Of a stretch of 64,000 nt of DNA, positions 9,210 to 16,891 are shown one piece after another. The stretch covers positions 186,001-250,000 of the forward strand of contig JACQYI010000033.1 in assembly GCA_016208305.1 (NCBI GenBank). Reading direction: 5' to 3'. The stretch is from Oscillatoriophycideae cyanobacterium NC_groundwater_1537_Pr4_S-0.65um_50_18. Lineage in GTDB: Bacteria > Cyanobacteriota > Cyanobacteriia > Elainellales > Elainellaceae. The position numbers and the translations under genes were made by a program. Positions within the stretch are counted from its first letter, which is position 1. Every line of letters begins with the position of its first letter. The notes beneath the pieces are model-generated. The model worked only from the letters and a program-made list of their open reading frames with translations, was not told where the DNA came from and made no database searches.

Positions 9210-10163
9210 CTAATTCGTTGATTCACAAGCTGAGAGAGTGAGAGAAGCAATTCCGGCCTGATCGAGAATTTGAGGAATCAAGTCTTCCCGCCGAATAGCC
9301 ATGATATGAACGCCCTGACATAGCTCTCGCGCCAAGCGCACCTGCTCAGCGGCGATCGCCACTCCTTCTTGTAGAGGGTCAGATGCGCGCTCCAGCCGAT
9401 CAATAATATGCTGCGGAATTTGCACTCCTGGCACGTTGCGGTTAATAAACTGCGCATTTTTGGCAGACTTGAGCAAAAAGATTCCAGCCAGAATCGGTCT
9501 ATTGCAGCCGATCGCAATGTGAGCCATAAATTTTTCCAAGCGATCGAAATCTGAAATCAGCTGACTCTGGAAAAACTGTGCGCCAGAGGCCAGCTTGCGA
9601 TCGAAGCGACGTTGTAACCCTGACCAGCTCTGACATTGCGGATCGACAGCAGCACCTGCAAACAGATGAGTTGCGCCATCCGTCAGCGGCTTATCGTTAG
9701 AGTCGCTGCCCTGATTGAGTTTGTCAATCAGCCGCAACAGACGCACAGACTCTAGTTCAAAGACGGCTCTAGCGTCTGCGTGGTCGCCTGCCTTAATGGG
9801 GTCGCCCGTCAGCGCCAAGATGTTGCGAATGCCCAACGCCTCTGCCCCCAGCAGATCGGCTTGCAGCGCAATGCGGTTGCGATCGCGGCAGGCCATCTGG
9901 CAGATTGGCTCAATACCCTGCTGCATCAAGATCACCGAAGCCGCCAGAGAAGACATGCGCATGACGGCCCGGCTACCATCGGTGATGTTAACAGCGTGAA
10001 CCCTTCCCTTGAGCAAGTTCCCCATTTCGATCATGTGAGCTGGGCTGCTGCCTTTGGGTGGCATGACTTCAGCTGTGACCAAAAAATCTCCGCTTTGGAC
10101 AGCTTGACGAAACCGATCGCTGGAGTTGGAAGACAGAGCAGGGGAGGATTGGAGTAAACTCAT
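9210..10163 (-). CDS. methylenetetrahydrofolate reductase (MetF-like)
   Basis: 317-residue MTHFR-type TIM-barrel flavoprotein, predicted to reduce 5,10-methylene-THF to 5-methyl-THF for methionine synthesis. Family features: the early VTAEVMPPKG segment, AVNITDGSRA, ICQMACRDRNR, ILALTGDP (flavin-site-like) and the C-terminal region around GVHIMAIRRED. The ATG at 10163 was chosen because upstream residues look non-coding and the family begins close to this point; a start at 10265 would add 34 unlikely residues. Cyanobacterial members of this group are short and diverged from E. coli MetF, so the exact cofactor and physiological role are less certain. A terminator lies downstream at 9096-9128. 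Confidence 0.8.
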   Translation of the reverse strand: MSLLQSSPALSSNSSDRFRQAVQSGDFLVTAEVMPPKGSSPAHMIEMGNLLKGRVHAVNITDGSRAVMRMSSLAASVILMQQGIEPICQMACRDRNRIALQADLLGAEALGIRNILALTGDPIKAGDHADARAVFELESVRLLRLIDKLNQGSDSNDKPLTDGATHLFAGAAVDPQCQSWSGLQRRFDRKLASGAQFFQSQLISDFDRLEKFMAHIAIGCNRPILAGIFLLKSAKNAQFINRNVPGVQIPQHIIDRLERASDPLQEGVAIAAEQVRLARELCQGVHIMAIRREDLIPQILDQAGIASLTLSACESTN

Positions 10164-10311
10164 GGGAACCAATTTTAAAAGTCGTTTTATGTAAAGACAG
10201 ATTTGCTGTAGAGCGCAATGGAGGCAGGTGCCAGGGTGAGTAGTATGGAAAAAAGCGATCGCCAAAGTGGGTTATTCTTAGCCAGTATGCCTTAAGTCCG
10301 GCGATCGCATC

Positions 10312-10360
10312 GACCCCCGTTAGGCAAGCCTTAGAAATATTTTGCAGGTTAACGGGGGTC
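10312..10360. repeat. 11-bp inverted repeat
   Basis: GACCCCCGTTA at 10312-10322 is the exact reverse complement of TAACGGGGGTC at 10350-10360. Spacing is 27 bases. Confidence 0.8.
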
Positions 10361-10395
10361 TAAAAATCATGCCTCAAGCCTTAAGGCGCTGCTGG

Positions 10396-10445
10396 CTATG
10401 AATTTTACTGGGGAGGGGTACTTCATGCTCAAGTAAAATTCATAG
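10396..10445. repeat. 14-bp inverted repeat (CTATGAATTTTACT family)
   Basis: CTATGAATTTTACT at 10396-10409 pairs perfectly with AGTAAAATTCATAG at 10432-10445 across 22 bases. A close relative occurs at 15404-15449, so this is a dispersed element. Confidence 0.8.
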
Positions 10446-10497
10446 TCATGACCCTGGAATCACCTTTTCTAACCTTGCACAGCAGTATTTCAAATGT

Positions 10498-10550
10498 GTT
10501 GTTGATTTTTTGAGAGAGGCGCTCTGCGCCTCTCTCAAAAAATCAACAAC
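10498..10550. repeat. long perfect hairpin, GCGC-N3-GCGC core (element A)
   Basis: Perfectly symmetric around base 10524, with a 25-bp stem and a TCT centre flanked by GCGC. It is one of at least five hairpins in the window that keep the GCGC-N3-GCGC core while their arms differ (see 28340, 33448, 52299, 58249). It lies ~50 bases upstream of the cupin gene. Confidence 0.85.
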
Positions 10551-10598
10551 ATGTCTAGAACATCACTCCTTGCACATTAGCCTTCACGGTTGCGACCC

Positions 10599-10943
10599 AT
10601 GAAACTCACTGCACTGAGCCATTTGCCCAATGAGCAAGTCTCTCACAATCCAGCCATTCAAAAAAAAGTGATGTTGCGATCGGGCGATCTACCTCACCTG
10701 ACCAACTTTTCTCAGGCGCGGTTTGCACCGGGACAGGTGGCAGCAGCCCATGCCCATCAAGATATGTGCGAAGTATTTTTTGTGGAATCGGGAGTTGGGA
10801 AGATTCAGATTGACGGTCAGCCTTATCAGCTAGAGCCGGGAGTGTGTGTGTCTGTGGAACCGGGTGAGGTGCATGAGGTCAGCAATTCGGGTACAGAAGA
10901 CTTGGTGCTAACCTATTTTGGGCTACGAGTGGCGATCGGCTAA
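10599..10943 (+). CDS. cupin domain protein
   Basis: Small single-domain cupin, 114 residues. Cupin motif 1 is seen as HAHQDMCEVFFVESGVGKI, giving two His and a Glu as probable metal ligands. Motif 2 is PGEVHEVSN with its His. The ATG at 10599 is preferred to a TTG at 10590. Its stop is followed directly by the ATG of a glycosyltransferase (TAA-ATG, no spacer), so the two are almost certainly co-transcribed. The cupin could be a sugar-binding or isomerase-like partner, but no substrate can be read from the sequence. Confidence 0.8.
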   Translation: MKLTALSHLPNEQVSHNPAIQKKVMLRSGDLPHLTNFSQARFAPGQVAAAHAHQDMCEVFFVESGVGKIQIDGQPYQLEPGVCVSVEPGEVHEVSNSGTEDLVLTYFGLRVAIG

Positions 10944-12161
10944 ATGAGCATCATGCAGGACGATATTATTCAGAAAGATACTGCTCAGCAAAACACGGTT
11001 CAGAAAGACACGGCTCAGGGAGATCTTGTTCAGCAAGAAAGCGGCGTTGCAGTCAATCTCTCTCTCGTTGGCGTAAAGCCGACCGGACTAGCCACCTACG
11101 CCCGTAATCTCATTCCTCACCTCAATCTGCCCCATCTGACCCTGTTGGCTTCCGACACCTTTCCCCGTGAGGGCAAGCTGGCTGCCTGTTATCGAGAAAT
11201 TCCGGCTAATCTTACGGCTGAGCAGGGCAAGCTGGGTCATTTGCGGCGGTTGCTCTGGACACAGCAGCAGCTTCCTCAAATCTGCACTGAGCTGCGATCG
11301 CCTCTACTGTTTTCCCCGGTTCCCGAAGCGCCGCTCAGGTGGGGGCAGTCAGCGCAAGGTCAGCAGCGAGCCGTTGTGGTGGTGCATGATCTGATTCCGC
11401 TGCGTTTTCCGCGATGGACTTCGCCCCTAACGCAATACAGCCGCTACTATGTGCCGCAGGTGCTAGCGCAGGTCGAGCATATTATTTGCAACTCGGCAGC
11501 AACGGCACAAGATATTGTGGATTACTATCAAATTCCAGCCCGCAAAATAACGCCGATTTTGCTAGCGCATGATGCTAACCACTTCAAGGTTCTAGAACGC
11601 CAGATTTCAGAGAGCCAGGGTTTGAAGCGCGATCGCCCCTATTTCTTCTATATTGGCCGTCCTGACCCCTACAAAAATCTGCACCGCGTCATTCATGCCT
11701 TTGCCACGCTGCCCAAAGACTATGACCTGTGGGTCGCTGGCTCCCACGATCGCCGCTACACGCCTTTGCTCCAGGCTCAGGCCGCAGAATTGGCAGTTGG
11801 CGATCGGGTCAAATTTCTTGACTATGTGGCGTATGCCGATCTGCCGCGAATCATGGCAGATGCGATCGCGCTCGTGTTTCCTAGTCTGTGGGAGGGGTTT
11901 GGCTTTCCGGTGCTAGAGGCAATGGCTTGCGGTACACCTGTGATCACTTCTAATCTATCTTCGCTGCCTGAGGTGGCAGGAGATGCAGCGCTGTTGGTCG
12001 ATCCCTACCGCGAGGCCGAGATTGCAGCGGCCATGCAAACCCTGATTCAAGATGACGGGGCGCGATCGCAGTTGCGCACTGCGGGACTTGCCAGAGCGAG
12101 CCAATTTAGCTGGCAAAAGACCGGGCAAGCCACAACGGAGGTGCTATTGCAGCACTCATGA
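10944..12161 (+). CDS. GT4-type glycosyltransferase
   Basis: 405-residue glycosyltransferase of the GT-B fold, family 4 type. The C-terminal donor-binding half is clear: [35 protein letters not shown] (the E-x7-E region) and CGTPVITSN. The N-terminal acceptor half contains GLATYARNL. The first ~35 residues are odd: a Gln/Asp-rich stretch built from repeats of [11 protein letters not shown], not part of the fold. Translation may in practice start further in. It adjoins the cupin gene with no gap. It probably acts in extracellular polysaccharide or lipopolysaccharide assembly; donor and acceptor are unknown. Confidence 0.85.
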   Translation: MSIMQDDIIQKDTAQQNTVQKDTAQGDLVQQESGVAVNLSLVGVKPTGLATYARNLIPHLNLPHLTLLASDTFPREGKLAACYREIPANLTAEQGKLGHLRRLLWTQQQLPQICTELRSPLLFSPVPEAPLRWGQSAQGQQRAVVVVHDLIPLRFPRWTSPLTQYSRYYVPQVLAQVEHIICNSAATAQDIVDYYQIPARKITPILLAHDANHFKVLERQISESQGLKRDRPYFFYIGRPDPYKNLHRVIHAFATLPKDYDLWVAGSHDRRYTPLLQAQAAELAVGDRVKFLDYVAYADLPRIMADAIALVFPSLWEGFGFPVLEAMACGTPVITSNLSSLPEVAGDAALLVDPYREAEIAAAMQTLIQDDGARSQLRTAGLARASQFSWQKTGQATTEVLLQHS

Positions 12162-12750
12162 TACATTGAGCAATTTACGGCTATTGAGGCTATTAAGGCT
12201 AGAAATGTGCTGAAATGAGGCGCGATCGCCCTGACCCAAAATTCAGCTAAAAGGCTAAATATTGTATCTTTGGTGAGCTAAAAAAACTGTTTAATCAGTT
12301 TAGTTTAGTCAAAAGTTCTTATTGGAAATCAGCTCTTAAAGTTAAGTTAGAGAATTCCCTACACGTAGCCTAATTCGTGTTTGACGTAACTGGGTCGTAT
12401 TACAATTGCCGATATGTGTTCTGGTGCCGTTACTAGCTCGAACGCTATTAATCTAAAGGCTCTATGGAGATTCCAGCGAGTTGCTTAGAGATAAATGGCT
12501 GGAATGCTTGCGGCTAGATGCTTTAAGCATTGGAGATAGTCAGATTTTTGAAACGTTTTTGGCTAGAGAATCTCGAAATTTTCCTGACTTCTACCCCTTT
12601 GAACTATCCATAGAGTTATCTGAATACTATTCATTCAAATACTACTTTAGGATCTCAAAATTAACCAAATCAGGGATTTTTTGAAGAAATCTTCACAGAT
12701 TTCTTGATCGATAAACCTAATCTAAGTATTACTCACTTGCACAGATTAGA

Positions 12751-12795
12751 TTAAGCATCTCAGGTTTAAGCATCTCGGACTTAAGCATCTCAGGT
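12751..12795. repeat. 15-bp tandem repeat, three units
   Basis: Units TTAAGCATCTCAGGT, TTAAGCATCTCGGAC and TTAAGCATCTCAGGT in direct succession, immediately before the first MITE-like element. Confidence 0.85.
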
Positions 12796-12806
12796 GAGCA
12801 CTTTAA

Positions 12807-12995
12807 GAGGGTGTTTGAAAAGGGGTCGGCTGTGATTTTAGGCACCTGTTGATCCCCCCTGCCCCCTTACCCTGCGGGAAGCCGCTTCGCGTCTAGAAAA
12901 AGGGGGGAAATGAATTCAAAGTCCCCCTTTTTAAGGGGGATTTAGGGGGATCTGAACCGTTTTGCTACCCATAGTTGGACTTTTCAAACATCCTC
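12807..12995. mobile_element. MITE-like element, copy 1 (189 bp)
   Basis: Non-coding element bounded by terminal inverted repeats: GAGGGTGTTTGAAAAG on the left and CTTTTCAAACATCCTC on the right. It is flanked by TAA on both sides (12804-12806 and 12996-12998). The interior contains C- and G-runs and the stretch GCGGGAAGCCGCTTCGCG. A nearly identical copy lies 42 kb away at 54918-55105. A TAA flank fits a T-N-A target duplication as made by some IS5-family transposases, so it was probably mobilised by a full IS elsewhere. No transposase gene is present in the window. Confidence 0.8.
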
Positions 12996-13010
12996 TAAGC
13001 TTGCTCTTAA

Positions 13011-13150
13011 GAGGATATTTGAAAAGTGCTGATTGCAACTCGGACAGCCCCCTTTTCTTGCTTGCCGTAGGCGCTAAGCCCTTGAAAACCTCCAGAATTG
13101 GGGGATTTAGGGAGCAAATGCAGAACTTTTGGTACTTTTCAAACATCCTC
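13011..13150. mobile_element. MITE-like element, different interior (140 bp)
   Basis: Bounded by GAGGATATTTGAAAAG and CTTTTCAAACATCCTC, the same terminal inverted repeats as the two 189-bp elements, and flanked by TAA (13008-13010 and 13151-13153). The interior differs and is shorter, sharing only short motifs such as GGGGGATTTAGGG. It starts 12 bases after the flank of copy 1, so two elements sit side by side. Confidence 0.75.
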
Positions 13151-13243
13151 TAAGTTCGCTCGTTTTGGGTTTGATCAGAATTGACAGGGAAAGCATATTG
13201 CCAAAATTCATTCAATATCATTCCTCTGGAGTAGTTAGATCTC

Positions 13244-14404
13244 ATGTTAGTCAGCGCTCAACTCACAAAGACTCCTACCGTCGATCGCCTCATTAAGATT
13301 TGGACACAGCGCTACGTGCCCGATCTGGCTGCTTTGACTCGTAACGGCGATTTATCTACGTTCAAAATCTGTAAGCAAATTGCTTCCGCAGAAGGGAGAG
13401 CTGAAACGCTTGATAAACTCGATGCCCGCTCTCTCAACATTAGCTGCCAATTTGCTAGCGTCCGGTCTAGAGGGCTATACGAGCTTGACCCTAGCATTGT
13501 GGACTTCTCGGAAGCCAAACAGCTCTCCCAATATGCTGTTGGGATCTACGCTCAGCTGCTAGAGATTTACCAGAAAGCTGCTGAGCCAGAGGGTGACTCA
13601 AATTCGGAGCGATCGCATCAGGTTAATTGGATGCCCAACATGATTCCTGACGTCACAAGTCTGGCGACTCTTTTGGAGCCAACGTTAATGCTGTTTCAAA
13701 GCCAGTATGTCATCGCTAAAGATTGGCGGGCGATCGGCGGCATTACGACCCAGCTCTACTTCACGAACGACTTGATTTTACGCAAGCTTAGCCCAGCAGA
13801 GCGCGTGATCGCGGCTCCTTACTTTAAGTTTGTGGAGGAGCAAATTGCCTTGCCTTGGGAGCGGATGTGTGCGGCGGCAGCTCGACATGACTTATGGTCT
13901 CCCTCCTTTATTTTGGTTGAGCAAGTGCTACCGATGGCGCAAGAGATTGCAGAAATCTCCTTCAAGCGTCTTGCAGAAATGTTTCCCAATCACTGGAGTC
14001 GTCGAGGCAAGCTGACCAATGCCGATATCACCCATTCTTGCCTGCGAGACTTAAACATGTTTCAAGCCTATCTCTGGCTCTGTGTCTTGCAAGAGGACTA
14101 TACGCCGATTGAGAAAGAGTTGGTTGATTTGTGTGTGATGGTGTTGCCTCGGGTCGAAGTTAAGTGGGAACTGATTGAGCAGTGGAACTTAGTCTTGACT
14201 GAAGAAATGCTAAAGCGGATGAATAGCGCCCAAAGAGATCTCTTTCAGCCCTACGCCCAGTCGCTGATCAACGCCTTCCAAGCCAATCGCCATCATCTAG
14301 GCGCGAACCCTGATAGCCGAGACCCCTTTGCCTCTGAGAGCTTTTCCAAGCCATCTTACTTAGACAATCTGCTGCCGACTGCGATCGAACGGGGCATTGC
14401 GTAA
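13244..14404 (+). CDS. conserved-looking hypothetical protein
   Basis: 386-residue soluble, mainly helical protein with no signal peptide or membrane segment. I do not recognise a domain. Codon use and HIP1 sites are like the neighbours, the frame is long and uninterrupted, and a CTGGAG precedes the ATG at a plausible distance, so it is very likely a real gene. It is preceded by the MITE-bearing region and followed 30 bases later by the end of the convergent deacetylase gene, so it is probably monocistronic. Function unknown. Confidence 0.7.
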   Translation: MLVSAQLTKTPTVDRLIKIWTQRYVPDLAALTRNGDLSTFKICKQIASAEGRAETLDKLDARSLNISCQFASVRSRGLYELDPSIVDFSEAKQLSQYAVGIYAQLLEIYQKAAEPEGDSNSERSHQVNWMPNMIPDVTSLATLLEPTLMLFQSQYVIAKDWRAIGGITTQLYFTNDLILRKLSPAERVIAAPYFKFVEEQIALPWERMCAAAARHDLWSPSFILVEQVLPMAQEIAEISFKRLAEMFPNHWSRRGKLTNADITHSCLRDLNMFQAYLWLCVLQEDYTPIEKELVDLCVMVLPRVEVKWELIEQWNLVLTEEMLKRMNSAQRDLFQPYAQSLINAFQANRHHLGANPDSRDPFASESFSKPSYLDNLLPTAIERGIA

Positions 14405-14434
14405 TCGAGAGAGGAATAGATTTAGTCTTAGAAA

Positions 14435-15349
14435 TTACGCAATGCGCGGATACACCTGGATAGCGGCACGATGCAGCAGCGAGTGGCGGTACACCAGCGC
14501 CTTGATGTCTGTGGCATAGCCGCCGCCAATCACGCAGGCGACTGGATAGCCCTGCCCCACGCAGGTGCCCAACACCTGCATTTCACGGCAAAATACTCCC
14601 CGATCGCTCAAGGCCAATTTGCCCAGACGATCGCCCAAATGCACGTCTACTCCAGCATCGTAAAGCACTAAATCAGGTTTGAGCTGATCCAGCAGGTCTG
14701 GTAGATGCGCCGCTAGCGTTTGCAGGTATGCCTCATCTTCCATGCCTTCGGGCAGCGGCACATCGCGATCGCTAGTCTGCTTGGTGCCCGGAAAGTTGAC
14801 CTCGCAATGCATCGAAAACGTGAAGACGCTAGCATCGTCCTGAAAGATGAGTGCGGTGCCATCGCCTTGATGCACATCTAGATCGACAATCAGAATTTTT
14901 TTCGCTAAGCCGAGCCGTTGGATGACGCGAGCCGCGATCGCCAAATCGTTAAAGATACAAAAACCAGAGCCATAGCTGGGAAAAGCGTGATGGGTGCCTC
15001 CTGCGGTATTGCAGGCCAAACCGCACTCTAGCGCTAGCTTTGCCGTCAGTACGGTACCCCCAACCGCTACACAGGTACGATTGACCAAAGCCGCACTCCA
15101 GGGCAACCCAATCCGGCGCTGGGCTTTAGCGTCTAGGGTGCCTGTGCAATAAGCCTGCACATAGTCTGGCGTGTGAACTAGCTCAAGCCACTCGGTCGGG
15201 GGTCGCTCAGGGGCATGAAATTGCGACGCCTCCGCTACTCCATCAACGAGCAGAAGCTCATGAAGCAGACTAAACTTTCGCATCGGAAACCGATGTTCGT
15301 TGGGCAACGGTACGACGTAATCAGAATGATAGATAAAAGGGAGATCCAT
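14435..15349 (-). CDS. histone-deacetylase-family (acetoin utilisation type) hydrolase
   Basis: 304-residue member of the arginase/deacetylase superfamily. Active-site motifs are in place: NTAGGTHHAFPSYGSGF with the paired His at 120-121, IVDLDVHQGDG with zinc ligands near D158 and H160, YDAGVDVHLGD carrying the third ligand near residue 240, and IGGGY near 275. In bacteria such proteins deacetylate acetylated proteins, polyamines or other amides; the substrate here is unknown. It is a single-gene unit, convergent with the hypothetical gene on the plus strand. Confidence 0.88.
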   Translation of the reverse strand: MDLPFIYHSDYVVPLPNEHRFPMRKFSLLHELLLVDGVAEASQFHAPERPPTEWLELVHTPDYVQAYCTGTLDAKAQRRIGLPWSAALVNRTCVAVGGTVLTAKLALECGLACNTAGGTHHAFPSYGSGFCIFNDLAIAARVIQRLGLAKKILIVDLDVHQGDGTALIFQDDASVFTFSMHCEVNFPGTKQTSDRDVPLPEGMEDEAYLQTLAAHLPDLLDQLKPDLVLYDAGVDVHLGDRLGKLALSDRGVFCREMQVLGTCVGQGYPVACVIGGGYATDIKALVYRHSLLHRAAIQVYPRIA

Positions 15350-15403
15350 TAACGTCTTTAGAAAGCCAGCTTTTGAGCAACGTACCTGGCGTTGCTGATC
15401 TTA

Positions 15404-15449
15404 GCTATGAAATTTACTTTGACGCGCCTCTCAAAATAAATTTCATAGC
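15404..15449. repeat. 13-bp inverted repeat (CTATGAAATTTA family)
   Basis: GCTATGAAATTTA at 15404-15416 pairs perfectly with TAAATTTCATAGC at 15437-15449. It resembles the inverted repeat at 10396-10445 (CTATGAATTTTACT), including the outer CTATGAA/TTCATAG ends. The surrounding 320-base intergenic space shows no credible gene. Confidence 0.75.
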
Positions 15450-15667
15450 CGGAAGCGCCACGTACCTTGATCAGCGTAAAGTCAAACTCATTGAATTGGG
15501 GGGCAAACGCGAGAACTTTTAGATTGAGCGATCGGTTTATAGCCTTCCTGTGGCGATCTTTGGCGATTGGCGTTGGGAATTCTAAATCAGGATAGGCAGA
15601 GTACACTTTGTGAGGGCACCAAAATGATACAGACCGCGCCAGGATTAGTGGCTAGGGAAGCCTGAGA

Positions 15668-16891
15668 ATGAATATTTTGATGATCTCTGCGACCTTTCCC
15701 TACCCGCCCACGCGGGGAGGCACGCAGGTGAGGACGTTTAATCTGCTAAAGCATTTGCAGCAGCACCATGCCGTTACGTTGCTAACGCTGCGATCGCCTG
15801 ATGTGTCAGAGGAAGAGGTCGCGGCTTTGCGAGAGCAGGTGTCAGAGCTTGCAATATTCTCCCGTCCCCCTGCCCTCAGCGAATCGAGCGGCTGGGGCGG
15901 CAAACTGGAGCGCTTTGGCAATTTTCTCATCGGCGGTACGCCTCCCAGCGTGTTAGCCAACTATGTGCCTGAAGCGCAAAGCTGGATAGAGCAGGCGGTA
16001 GCGGCCAATCGATTTGATGCCATCACCTGCGAACATAGCGTTAACGAAATTTACGTGCGATCGCAGTGGAAAGCGCGGCTGCCTACGGTGGTCAACATTC
16101 ATAGCTCCGTCTATGGCACTTGCAAAAATCAGCTAGAAACCGGGACATCAGAGCAGGTGGGACGCGATCGCCTGAATCTGCCGCTCCTCTATCGCTATGA
16201 GCAAAAATATTGCCGCAAATTCTCTAGCATTGTGGTGACAACGGCTGACGATCGGCAGCAGATGCAGGTTTTCCATCCGCATGCAGCCATTACTGTGATT
16301 CCTAACGGCGTGGATTTAGAGCAATTTCCCTGTCGCACTCTCGATCCGGGCGGGCAGCGCTTGGTGTTTATTGGAGCGATGGACAATCGCCCCAACATTG
16401 ACGCCGCCCAGTTTTTGAGCCTAGAGGTCTTTCCTATCGTTCGGCAAAAGTATCCTAATGCTGAGCTAGCGCTTGTTGGCGCTCGTCCGGTGGCTGCGGT
16501 GTTGGCGTTGGGCGATCGTCCGGGGATTACCGTTGCAGGTCAGGTGCCGTCAATGGTGGAACCCTTGCATCGGGCAACCGTTTGCGTCGTGCCCATGCGC
16601 ACCGGATTTGGCATCAAAAACAAGACTCTGGAAGCAATGGCAGCCGGAATTCCTGTGGTGGGAAGCGATCGCGGCCTAGAGGGACTGGCGGTAGATGCGC
16701 CCCTGCGTGCCCTGCGGGCAAATCAGGTTGAAGAGTACGTCAGCGCTATCTCGCGATTGTTTGAAGATGCGGCGCTGCGTGCCCAACTTTCCCGATCGGG
16801 GCGATCGCTAATTGAACAGGACTACACCTGGGCGCAAGCCGGACAGCAGTATGAAGCGGTGATTCGCAACAGCAGACCCTATGAAGCCTAA
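15668..16891 (+). CDS. GT4-type glycosyltransferase
   Basis: 407-residue GT-B glycosyltransferase. The N-terminal half opens MNILMISATFPYPPTRGG with the Gly-rich acceptor-side loop; the C-terminal half has VIPNGVDLEQFP, LVFIGAMDNRPNIDA and GIKNKTLEAMAAGIPVVGS, the E-x7-E-like region. Such enzymes build exopolysaccharide or glycolipid. The last 11 bases overlap the start of the next gene, indicating translational coupling to the large membrane-anchored protein that follows. Upstream is a repeat-bearing gap, so this gene heads the unit. Confidence 0.85.
   Translation: MNILMISATFPYPPTRGGTQVRTFNLLKHLQQHHAVTLLTLRSPDVSEEEVAALREQVSELAIFSRPPALSESSGWGGKLERFGNFLIGGTPPSVLANYVPEAQSWIEQAVAANRFDAITCEHSVNEIYVRSQWKARLPTVVNIHSSVYGTCKNQLETGTSEQVGRDRLNLPLLYRYEQKYCRKFSSIVVTTADDRQQMQVFHPHAAITVIPNGVDLEQFPCRTLDPGGQRLVFIGAMDNRPNIDAAQFLSLEVFPIVRQKYPNAELALVGARPVAAVLALGDRPGITVAGQVPSMVEPLHRATVCVVPMRTGFGIKNKTLEAMAAGIPVVGSDRGLEGLAVDAPLRALRANQVEEYVSAISRLFEDAALRAQLSRSGRSLIEQDYTWAQAGQQYEAVIRNSRPYEA

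Larger units (their letters stand above)
10164..10598. other. intergenic region packed with inverted repeats
   Basis: Divergent upstream region of metF-like and cupin genes with no gene. It holds three separate inverted repeats in 240 bases: 10312-10360, 10396-10445 and the long hairpin 10498-10550. Confidence 0.75.
12162..13243. other. gene-poor region with tandem repeat and two MITE-like elements
   Basis: About 1.1 kb without a convincing gene. It is AT-rich in the first 600 bases. A 67-codon frame at 12481-12684 starts with TTG, lacks a ribosome-binding site and shows no family resemblance. It carries a 15-bp tandem repeat (12751-12795) and two adjacent MITE-like elements (12807-12995, 13011-13150). 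Confidence 0.65.

Noticed and set aside
12481-12684. 67-codon frame
   Set aside because: TTG start, no ribosome-binding site, AT-rich, no family features; likely chance.
12807-13150. Complete insertion sequence
   Set aside because: Terminal repeats are present but there is no transposase frame; only MITE-like elements are supported.
15358-15606. 82-codon minus-strand frame
   Set aside because: Runs through the inverted repeat at 15404-15449 and resembles no known protein.
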